From Pseudomonas viridiflava (GTDB lineage: Bacteria; Pseudomonadota; Gammaproteobacteria; Pseudomonadales; Pseudomonadaceae), in assembly GCF_900580865.1 (NCBI RefSeq), contig NZ_UTBZ01000191.1:47733-111732 (forward strand): a stretch of DNA of 64,000 bases, read 5' to 3'. A program made the position numbers and the translations under genes. Positions 18,232-25,037 of this stretch are shown piece after piece. Under the pieces are notes generated by a model. The model was not told the DNA's origin and made no database searches. It saw only the letters and a list, made by a program, of their open reading frames with translations. Each line of letters starts with the position of its first letter. Positions within the stretch are counted from its first letter, which is position 1.

Positions 18232-18590
18232 TGCGGGTCTACTCGTTCCTGCAGCAGCTTCATCCCGCGCTCGACATTCAGTGCCGTACTGACGCCGGGC
18301 AGGGTCAGGCCGAGTTCGACCAGCGTGATCGCCACGGCCGGCTGCATGCCGACCAGCATGGTTTCGGCGTCCATGATTTTCGACAGCCCGGAGATCGTGC
18401 TGATCATCCGGCCAATGAACGAGTCGACCATGTCCAGCGCCGAGATGTCGATCAACACCCCGCGCGCCGAAGTTTTGCTGATGCGTTCGGACAAATCGTC
18501 CTGAAGGGTCAGGGCGAGCTGGTCATGCATGTCGACCTGAATGGTCACCAGCAGGAACTTGCCCATCTGGAGAATCGGGATACGTTCCAT
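18228..18590 (-). CDS. rsbS: RsbS-like STAS-domain antagonist
   Basis: A 120-residue single STAS domain. It starts MERIPILQMGKFLLVTIQ and carries the conserved phosphorylation segment LDMVDSFIGR with Ser57, matching Ser59 of Bacillus RsbS. RsbS is the scaffold that holds RsbT in the stressosome. It follows the rsbR-like gene by two bases and overlaps the rsbT-like gene by four. Length and spacing are those of standard rsbRST modules. Confidence 0.93.
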   Translation of the reverse strand: MERIPILQMGKFLLVTIQVDMHDQLALTLQDDLSERISKTSARGVLIDISALDMVDSFIGRMISTISGLSKIMDAETMLVGMQPAVAITLVELGLTLPGVSTALNVERGMKLLQERVDPQ

Positions 18591-18592
18591 GC

Positions 18593-19444
18593 TTATACCG
18601 TCTTGACGAGGCTGACACCCAGACGGGTCAGGGCCAGTTTCAGCGCATCAGCCAGATTGGCCTTGGTCACCACGCCTTGCAGGTCGAGGCCGAGGTGGAC
18701 GATGGTTTGCGCGATCTGCGGACGTACGCCGCTGATGATGCAGTCGGCGCCCATCAGGCGGATCGCGGTCACGGTTTTCAGCAGGTGTTGGGCGACCAGG
18801 GTATCGACGGTCGGCACGCCGGTGATGTCGATGATGGCGATTTCCGAACCGGTGTCGACGATGCGTTGCAGCAACGACTCCATCACCACTTGCGTGCGCT
18901 GCGAGTCGAGGGTGCCGATCATCGGCAGCGCCAGTACGCCGTCCCACAGCTTGACCACCGGGGTCGACAGTTCCAGCAGTTCTTCCTGCTGACGCTTGAT
19001 CACCACTTCGCGGGATTTCTGGAAGGTGCGGATGGTGTGCATGCCGAAGGCGTCGAGCAGTTCTGACACTTCCCAGAGTTGTTCGGCGAGCAGCGCCGGT
19101 TGGTCTTTGTAATGACTTTGCAGCAGATTAAACAGCGGGCCTTTGAGGGCGAAGATGAAACTGGCGGTCTGCTGTGAATCCTGGCCGAGCAGGGCGCGGC
19201 TGTGGGAAAGCTTTTCGAGGAACTGACGGGTGGTTTCCCAGCCCGGTGCGGCGATGTTGGTGCCGTTGTCGCTCTCGATGCCGCTGACCACCAATTGCAG
19301 GAATTCTGTGGTCTGTTGCTGCAGATCGTGATCTTTCAGGTTACGCGTGGCGCCGCTGGCTTGCAGGCCGTTGATCCATTCGCCCAGCAGTTGTGCTTGT
19401 TTGTTTTTCATCGCATCGAGTGTGCTGTTCTGCAGTGCTGCCAT
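18593..19444 (-). CDS. RsbR-like stressosome co-antagonist
   Basis: A 283-residue protein with a variable N-terminal sensory region (about 1-145, helical, globin-like or unknown; not recognised further), a connecting helix (about 150-170: REVVIKRQQEELLEL) and a C-terminal STAS domain (about 171-275). The first regulatory threonine is kept in DITGVPTVDT (Thr215); the second position is serine (Ser238 in CIISGVRP), where Bacillus RsbR has Thr205. The start at 19444 has GGAG ten bases upstream; an upstream in-frame ATG at 19510 would add 22 arginine/serine-rich residues and seems less likely. It heads the six-gene operon running to 14019. Confidence 0.9.
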   Translation of the reverse strand: MAALQNSTLDAMKNKQAQLLGEWINGLQASGATRNLKDHDLQQQTTEFLQLVVSGIESDNGTNIAAPGWETTRQFLEKLSHSRALLGQDSQQTASFIFALKGPLFNLLQSHYKDQPALLAEQLWEVSELLDAFGMHTIRTFQKSREVVIKRQQEELLELSTPVVKLWDGVLALPMIGTLDSQRTQVVMESLLQRIVDTGSEIAIIDITGVPTVDTLVAQHLLKTVTAIRLMGADCIISGVRPQIAQTIVHLGLDLQGVVTKANLADALKLALTRLGVSLVKTV

Positions 19445-19693
19445 GTGCCTGTTGCTCCGTCGCGAATTGGGGGGCGATCGTGAAAATGATCGCCGCGAAG
19501 TGATCGACATTTGCCGTTCGAAATAGTTGTTCGTTCATGCACGTATATTTTTGATCTGGCGCAAGTAACGTCCCGGTAACTCTAGTCGGCGTGGCCGGGC
19601 GCGGCGAAGTTTTGAACGTTGGCGTGGGGCAGGCTTCGAATCTTCAAGGCCCGGCGGGTTTGCGCCGGGCTGGTTTTGACGAACGAGGTGGTC

Positions 19694-19963
19694 ATGAACG
19701 AGCAATCGCAAAATCAGCAGAAACCTTCCGCCGAGCCGATCAACCGCAACGACCCGGCAATTGACCCGCAGGTGCCGGGGCAAGCGCTGCCGACGCAGCA
19801 GCAGGGCGATGACGGCCAGGTGCAGAGTGCGGATCCGGCGGTGGATCAGAAGAACAAGCACACGGACAACGACAATGAATTCAGTCCGGGCTTCGAACCG
19901 CAGCCGGATCGGGCGAAGCCGGGGGAGGAGACGGATGCCGATATTGATACCGATGGCGGTTGA
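19694..19963 (+). CDS. small acidic hydrophilic protein, conserved in pseudomonads
   Basis: An 89-residue protein rich in Gln, Asp, Pro and Asn (MNEQSQNQQKPSAEP..., ending ETDADIDTDGG) with no hydrophobic segment and no recognised domain; it is probably disordered. The start has GAGG about five to eight bases upstream. A clear rho-independent terminator follows at 19982. It is divergent from the Rsb operon, and the next genes encode other small stress-type proteins. No function can be assigned. Confidence 0.65.
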   Translation: MNEQSQNQQKPSAEPINRNDPAIDPQVPGQALPTQQQGDDGQVQSADPAVDQKNKHTDNDNEFSPGFEPQPDRAKPGEETDADIDTDGG

Positions 19964-19981
19964 TGTTCGGGGGATATGACG

Positions 19982-20012
19982 AGGCCGCATCTATTGGATG
20001 CGGCCTTTTTTT
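19982..20012 (+). terminator. rho-independent terminator
   Basis: Ten-base stem AGGCCGCATC/GATGCGGCCT with a five-base loop, followed by a run of seven T. It ends the small acidic gene at 19694-19963. Confidence 0.9.
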
Positions 20013-20043
20013 GCTTTGGATTTGTGGTGTTGCTGACATCGAT

Positions 20044-20219
20044 CCCCCTCACCCCAGCCCTCTCCCCCAAGGGGGCGAGGGGGAAAGGGAGCCGATTGGG
20101 GGATGTTCAAATCCTGCGTTCAACCTAAGACTTTCAGGTCGGTGTAACTCGAACATCCAACTCGGTCGGCTCCCTCTCCCTCCGGGCGGTCCGACGTTTC
20201 GGGAGGGCTGGGGTGAGGG
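20044..20219. repeat. long imperfect palindrome, copy B (~176 bp)
   Basis: Outer arms CCCTCACCCCAGCCCTC and GAGGGCTGGGGTGAGGG, with inner blocks GAGCCGATTGGGGGATG and its partner near CATCCAACTCGGTCGGCTC. It shares its right end (GGGCGGTCCGACGTTTCGGG) with copy A at 3968-4158, while the centre differs. It lies between the acidic gene and the DUF4142 gene. Confidence 0.8.
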
Positions 20220-20228
20220 TAAGGCTGT

Positions 20229-20750
20229 TTACTTGCTCGGATGTTTGGCTTGCAGTTCCTTGGCGGCGGCCAGATGTTTTTCCAGCCCCGGCAGCATTTT
20301 CTGCGCAAACGCCTTCAGTTCCGTCGCGCCTTTGACCTTGTCATCGGTCACGGTATTGGCTTGTTTCTTGAACAGCTCGATGGTCTCTTCGTGCGCCTTC
20401 ACCTGATTGTTGGCGTATGCCGCGTCGAAAGACTCATCACGTACTTCGAGGATCTTTTCCTTGGCCTGTTTGACCAGGGTCGTGGTGTCCGGAACTTCGA
20501 TGTCGTTGGCTTTGGCAATGGTCGCCAGCTCATCGTTGGCCTTGCCATGATCGGTAATCATCATATTGGCAAACGCCTTGATATCCGCCGATTGGCTTTT
20601 TTCCAGGGCGAGGCGGCTGGTTTCGATTTCAGCGATCCCGCCGGCCGCGGCGTTATCGACAAAGTCATTGTCGGTGGCGGCAAACGCGCTGCCCATGCCG
20701 CTGCTCAAAGCGACAGCCAAAACCAGATGACGCAGGTTGAATCCGTCCAT
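20229..20750 (-). CDS. DUF4142 domain periplasmic protein
   Basis: A 173-residue protein with a signal peptide (LRHLVLAVALSSGMGSAFAA) and a helical DUF4142 domain: DFVDNAAAGGIAEIETSRLAL, DIKAFANMMITDHGKANDEL, then YANNQVKAHEETIELFKKQA. The domain is ferritin-like in shape and is common in pseudomonad periplasmic proteins of unknown role, sometimes linked to stress. GGAG lies eight bases before the ATG. It is monocistronic; copy B of the long palindrome follows its stop and may act as its terminator. Confidence 0.88.
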   Translation of the reverse strand: MDGFNLRHLVLAVALSSGMGSAFAATDNDFVDNAAAGGIAEIETSRLALEKSQSADIKAFANMMITDHGKANDELATIAKANDIEVPDTTTLVKQAKEKILEVRDESFDAAYANNQVKAHEETIELFKKQANTVTDDKVKGATELKAFAQKMLPGLEKHLAAAKELQAKHPSK

Positions 20751-20955
20751 TGATGTATCTCCACGCAGTTATTGTTGGTGTTAACCAATGGAGGCGATGC
20801 GGCGAATAAAGGTTTGATCGCATTTGCGACAGGGCGACGAACGGGCACCGCTGGTCTGACAGGTGGTCGACAGAACACTCCAACCGAGGCCATTCTGATA
20901 ACTGGCCAGCGCAATCGGTCGCGTTGGCCAGCCGATCAACTGACGGAGGTGTTCC

Positions 20956-21198
20956 ATGCCGGTTCCCCATGACCTGTTTCAGGACTTGAGTTGCACAAAG
21001 GAAGAGATCCAGCAAAAACGCACCCAGGATCCACGATTGGATTCACTGATCAACAAGTATTCCCAAGCCGACGCCGATGTGGTCAAAGCCGAAACGGCCA
21101 CCTCAGATGCTCCCACCGACGACGCATTGAAAAAGCTCAAAGAGAAGCGCCTGAAGGTCAAAGACGAAATCGTCAGCCATTTGCAGGCGCCGTCCTGA
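20956..21198 (+). CDS. YdcH-like (DUF465) small protein
   Basis: An 80-residue, mostly helical and charged protein. The N-terminal DLFQDLSCTKEEIQQ and the C-terminal DALKKLKEKRLKVKDEIVSHL resemble the YdcH/DUF465 family, which forms short antiparallel coiled coils. A strong GGAGG site lies seven bases before the ATG. No function is known for the family. It is followed after about 100 bp by another small ORF, at 21306. Confidence 0.75.
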   Translation: MPVPHDLFQDLSCTKEEIQQKRTQDPRLDSLINKYSQADADVVKAETATSDAPTDDALKKLKEKRLKVKDEIVSHLQAPS

Positions 21199-21305
21199 TT
21201 CGCCATTGATCCGCCGACCTATGGTTACGGATTGACGGGAACGACAGCCACGACCGGCACCTCGAATGTACAGAGTCTTCCATCCGACTCATTGCGAGGT
21301 GCCTT

Positions 21306-21470
21306 ATGAACGATCCCAAATTCCCCAGTGAAGAGCAGGGCGCATTCGACCCGGTTCCCACGCATCCTGAACCGAACAGCCCGGCGCATACCACGGCCAA
21401 CCCCGAAGAGCCGGATGAGGATCTGCCTGAAGACGAAGATCCGGACAAGTTCGACAAGTCGAGCAACTGA
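21306..21470 (+). CDS. short acidic, proline-rich protein (54 aa)
   Basis: An ATG at 21306 preceded by GAGG opens a frame of 54 residues ending in TGA at 21470. The product (MNDPKFPSEEQGAFD..., C-terminal DEDPDKFDKSSN) is very acidic and proline-rich, with no hydrophobic stretch, and is like the product of 19694-19963 in character. Codon use follows that of neighbouring genes. It is probably a genuine small protein but no family is recognised. Confidence 0.55.
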   Translation: MNDPKFPSEEQGAFDPVPTHPEPNSPAHTTANPEEPDEDLPEDEDPDKFDKSSN

Positions 21471-21496
21471 CAGACCGTCTTCGTCGGAACGCCGCC

Positions 21497-21560
21497 CGGA
21501 GCAAGCTCGCTCCCACAGTTGAAACGCATTCCCCTGTAGGAGTGAGCCTGCTCGCGATGG
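21497..21560. repeat. REP pair
   Basis: GAGCAAGCTCGCTCCCACA and, inverted, TGTAGGAGTGAGCCTGCTCGCG, separated by about 17 bases. It lies between the small acidic gene and the convergent lactonase-like gene. Confidence 0.8.
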
Positions 21561-21591
21561 CGTCAGCCCCTTCAACACAAAACTTTCAGAT

Positions 21592-22668
21592 TCATTTCAG
21601 GGCCGCATCCAACGGCATCCGCGCCATATGCGTCGCCTTCAACGAGCCAAAATACAACCACGGCCCATACTCACGCACCGTGGTAATCGGCGAATAATTG
21701 CCACTGCTCGCATCCTGCAGATTGGCAATCACCTTGCCCTCAAGATCCAGCCCCAGGACAAACCCGCGCTTTTCCACCGGTTTCGGTAAAACCTTCAGCG
21801 CCCGCACGATCATCTTGCGCACGAATGGATGCCCTGCGGTGGTGTCCAGCAGCTTGTTGCGCGGCGCATACAACGCCAGCCAAAACCGATTACTGCCGTT
21901 GAATGCGAGGTTGTCCGGCAGCCCCGGCAAGTTATCGATAAACAGGTCATGAGTGCCGGCTTTCGGCCCGGTCAGCCAGTAACGGCTGATGCGATAGGCG
22001 CCAGTTTCGTTGACCAGCACATAGGCATCGTCCGGGCCCAGGGTCACGCCGTTGGCGAACTCAAGCTTATCGAGCAGGACGCTGGTTTTACCGCTCTGAA
22101 AGTCATAGCGCAGCAGGCGTCCGTCGCCGCCGTGCTCGATGATCGCCTCGCCGTCGTGGCCGTAGCCCCAACGGCTGGACGCATCGCTGAAGTAGGCGTA
22201 ATGCCCCGACTTGTCGATGGCCACATCATCAGTAAAACCGAAGGCCAGACCATTGGCCTCGGTGGTCAATGGAATCAACTGCCCCTGCGCATCAAGGGAC
22301 AGCAAGCCCTTGACCCCATCCGCGATCACCAGCATGCCGTTCGGATGTCGGGCCAGCCCAAGTGGGCGCCCACCGGTGTCGGCGAGTACTTTGCGCTGCT
22401 GGCCGTCGAGGCTGGTACGGATCAGTCGGCCGTCGTGCAGCCCGGTGATCAAAAAGTCACTCTCCAGCAGCAAGGCTTCCGGCCCTTCGATGTCGCTCGG
22501 CCCGACCTGTGCTGTGCCTTTGAGTTTCTGGTTTTCGGCGTACATGCCTTCTGTGAGCGAAGGTGCCGGCGGCGGTGTCCAGGCCACGGGTTCGACTTTG
22601 GTGGGCATCAACAATAAGAACGCGATGACGATGAGGATCAGCAGCAACAACAGATGCCGTAGCTTCAC
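21592..22668 (-). CDS. SMP-30/gluconolactonase-like, strictosidine-synthase-type beta-propeller protein
   Basis: A 358-residue protein with an N-terminal membrane anchor (HLLLLLILIVIAFLLLM) and a six-bladed propeller of the SMP-30/strictosidine synthase type. Landmarks are ARHPNGMLVIADGVKGL, DDVAIDKSGHYAYFSDAS, and LPGLPDNLAFNGSNRFWLA, which match the family's calcium-site regions. Such enzymes hydrolyse lactones or related esters; the substrate is unknown. The start is GTG overlapping the stop of the upstream hydroxylase gene (GTGA), so the two proteins are made together, perhaps in one lipid-modifying route. Confidence 0.85.
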   Translation of the reverse strand: MKLRHLLLLLILIVIAFLLLMPTKVEPVAWTPPPAPSLTEGMYAENQKLKGTAQVGPSDIEGPEALLLESDFLITGLHDGRLIRTSLDGQQRKVLADTGGRPLGLARHPNGMLVIADGVKGLLSLDAQGQLIPLTTEANGLAFGFTDDVAIDKSGHYAYFSDASSRWGYGHDGEAIIEHGGDGRLLRYDFQSGKTSVLLDKLEFANGVTLGPDDAYVLVNETGAYRISRYWLTGPKAGTHDLFIDNLPGLPDNLAFNGSNRFWLALYAPRNKLLDTTAGHPFVRKMIVRALKVLPKPVEKRGFVLGLDLEGKVIANLQDASSGNYSPITTVREYGPWLYFGSLKATHMARMPLDAALK

Positions 22669-23810
22669 GCGCTGGCCCTCACCGAAGCCAGGTAGCGGGC
22701 AGCCATGTCACGCAACGCCAGCATCGACGCGGCAGATTCGCGCTCGATGCGGCGCTTGAGCAGCAGGTGATTGGCGATGCGCATGCCCAAACCATTGAAG
22801 CGATAATCCAGCGTGCGCACGAACCGCGTGCCGCTATTTTCGGCGCTGCATTCATACGTCAGCAGCAGCGACAGTCCATGATCGCCTTGCGCCCGCGCGC
22901 ACCAGCGCCGTCCGGGCAAGTACTCGGTGACTTCCCAGCTTAAATGGCCTTCACGTCCACCCGCGTGAATGTCCTCTTCAAAGCGCGCGCCGGCATGCAG
23001 TGGGCCGTGGGCGCCGTCGATCTTCAACGACGAGGGGTGCCACTCCGGCCAGCGACCGACACTGGCGGCGTAGGCAAGCACGGCAATGGGTTCGCCAGCG
23101 ATATCGACGGTGTGCTGCATGCGGGTCATGGGCATTCTCGCGTAACTCAAAGGGGCGGTTTCCGGCTCCCAGTAAAGGGTGCCGAACAGGTAGTCCATCA
23201 GTGGCAGGACGATGTTGAAGTTGCGCTCCTGCATGCACTCGCGGCGGTGATGCAGTTCGTGCAAGCGGCGCATCTGGCGGATCCACGGCAGGCGGGTCAG
23301 CGGGTTTTGCGGCGGCAGGTGTTCGCAGGCGTGGAATATTTCGTAAGTCAGATAACCGAGCACCATGCAACCGCCAAACAGCCCGGCGACGTTGGCGTTT
23401 ACTTGTGCGATCAGCCACCACAGCGGCAGGGTGATCAGCAGAGTGTGCAGCACGATCAGCCACGCGGGGAACAGGATCACCCGCCAGTCGCGGGCGCTGT
23501 CGTAGGTCATGTGACCGGGTGTGAAGAAGCTGTGATGATCGCCGGCGTGCCGGGCGTAGAACATTTTTGCGAAGGTCTTTTTGTGGTGACCGAGATGGCG
23601 ATGGACCATGTACACGCCGAAATTGAACAGCAGCAGAGTCAACGGCACCGTCAGCCATTCCAGCAGGCTGACCTGCTGCACGCTGCTCCAGAACGCAGCG
23701 ATGGCCAGCACACCGAACAGCAGCACGAAGGCGCCGTGCAGCCACGGGTTGTACAGCGGATGAATGGCCGCGCGGTAACGGCTGCGGAATATTTCGGTGG
23801 TCTGCCTCAC
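22665..23810 (-). CDS. sterol desaturase/fatty acid hydroxylase fused to an SRPBCC domain
   Basis: A 381-residue fusion. Residues about 1-205 are a di-iron membrane hydroxylase with several hydrophobic helices and the histidine boxes HRHLGHH, HAGDHH and HELHH. Residues about 215-380 form an SRPBCC/START-like lipid-binding domain (VDIAGEPIAVLAYAASVGRWPEWHP is its first strand and helix, split here by position; LSWEVTEYLPG follows). The start is GTG with AGGTGAAG just upstream. The family oxidises lipid chains or sterol-like compounds. The fusion with a lipid carrier and coupling to a lactonase suggest hydroxylation then ester or lactone processing (inference). Confidence 0.87.
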   Translation of the reverse strand: MRQTTEIFRSRYRAAIHPLYNPWLHGAFVLLFGVLAIAAFWSSVQQVSLLEWLTVPLTLLLFNFGVYMVHRHLGHHKKTFAKMFYARHAGDHHSFFTPGHMTYDSARDWRVILFPAWLIVLHTLLITLPLWWLIAQVNANVAGLFGGCMVLGYLTYEIFHACEHLPPQNPLTRLPWIRQMRRLHELHHRRECMQERNFNIVLPLMDYLFGTLYWEPETAPLSYARMPMTRMQHTVDIAGEPIAVLAYAASVGRWPEWHPSSLKIDGAHGPLHAGARFEEDIHAGGREGHLSWEVTEYLPGRRWCARAQGDHGLSLLLTYECSAENSGTRFVRTLDYRFNGLGMRIANHLLLKRRIERESAASMLALRDMAARYLASVRASA

Positions 23811-23921
23811 TGCTTCACCTGCGGGTATTGTTGTTATACCCGGCAGATTAGCCGATCCGGCCGTTTGTGCAGGCCGGACCTCGATGGCACATGCGCCATG
23901 CTCCGGTGCAAAGCGGCCGGT

Positions 23922-24785
23922 TCAGCTCAGCGGGTTCCAGCGTTGCGACCAGTCGTCATCGGTACGGATCACTTCGCGCAACAGGTGGAAGGCTTGCTGC
24001 AGGGTCGCCGAATCGCGATCGCGTGAGTAGACGAGGTAAGTCGGGTAGCCGAATTCCGGGGCTTTGGTCACCGCTTCCAGGGCGCCGCTTTCCAGATACG
24101 TGCGGACCACGCGGGTGCGGAAGTAGCCGCTGCCGCCGTGTTCGAGAATGTATTGCAGGGCCAGCGGGCCGAGGTTGAAGCTCAGCGCGGCTTTGGCTTT
24201 TTCCGGCAGGGCGGCGTCATGCTGGCGGCGGAAGTCCGGGCCCCAGTCGATGTAGACGTAGGGATCGGGACGATCGGGGGCACGCACCAAAATCAGTTTT
24301 TCTTCCAGCACTTGCTCGACCTGCAAACCCGGCCAGTATTCCGGCTGATAGACCAGCGCGGCGTCGAGCACACCGAGTTCGAGCTGGCGCAGCAGATTTT
24401 CGCCGTCGCGGATTTCCATGCGCAGGGCATGCCCGGGAATCTTCTCGCGCAGCTCCGCCGCCCAACTGAGCATCAACGGATTGCACAGGCTGACTTCGCC
24501 GCCGATGTGCAGCACGTTGTGATAACCCTCGGGCAACGGCAGGTCGCGGCGTGCGGCTTCCCAGGTCTGCACCAGTTGATTGGCGTAGACCACAAAGGCC
24601 TCGCCATTGGGCGTCAGTTTCGCCCCGGCGCGATTGCGCACGAACAGCGTGCTGCCCAGCTGGCTTTCGAGTTTTTGCACCCGGGCGGTGATTGCCGTTT
24701 GCGTGACAAACAGCTTCTGCGCGGCCGCAGCGAGGCTGCCGTGACGGACGATTTCCAGAAAGGTGCGAGCGAGATCGATGTCCAT
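23922..24785 (-). CDS. LysR-family transcriptional regulator
   Basis: A 287-residue regulator with an N-terminal winged helix-turn-helix (about 1-60: MDIDLARTFLEIVRHGSLAA, then QTAITARVQKLESQLGSTLF) and a substrate-binding-like effector domain (about 90-285). The ATG at 24785 is the standard LysR start; an upstream in-frame ATG at 24905 would add 40 residues encoded by the palindromic repeat at 24848. Its target may be the neighbouring hydroxylase pair or the HoxX-like gene, but neither is divergent from it, so this stays open. Confidence 0.9.
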   Translation of the reverse strand: MDIDLARTFLEIVRHGSLAAAAQKLFVTQTAITARVQKLESQLGSTLFVRNRAGAKLTPNGEAFVVYANQLVQTWEAARRDLPLPEGYHNVLHIGGEVSLCNPLMLSWAAELREKIPGHALRMEIRDGENLLRQLELGVLDAALVYQPEYWPGLQVEQVLEEKLILVRAPDRPDPYVYIDWGPDFRRQHDAALPEKAKAALSFNLGPLALQYILEHGGSGYFRTRVVRTYLESGALEAVTKAPEFGYPTYLVYSRDRDSATLQQAFHLLREVIRTDDDWSQRWNPLS

Positions 24786-24847
24786 GGTCGGGCCGGTGTT
24801 TGAGGTGCGGCATTGTAACGGCAAAAGCCCCTCATCGGATCGCCGCC

Positions 24848-25018
24848 CGCCTAACCCTCTCCCGGAGGGAGAGGGGACCGATTGGGGGATATTGAAGCAA
24901 TGCACCGACTTGAACGATCAGCGTTGAATCCATAATCGACCTGATTTTTCAGGTCGATGCAGGGCGCGAGACACCTCGGTCAGTTCCCTCTCCTTGGGGA
25001 GAGGGCTAGGGTGAGGGG
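24848..25018. repeat. long imperfect palindrome, copy C (~170 bp)
   Basis: Arms CCTAACCCTCTCCCGGAGGG and GGGGAGAGGGCTAGGGTGAGGG. The interior GAATCCATAATCGAC and GACACCTCGGTCAG are shared with copy A at 3968-4158. It lies between the LysR gene and the HoxX-like gene, which are on the same strand. Confidence 0.8.
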
Positions 25019-25037
25019 AAAGCAGTCACCGCCAAAA

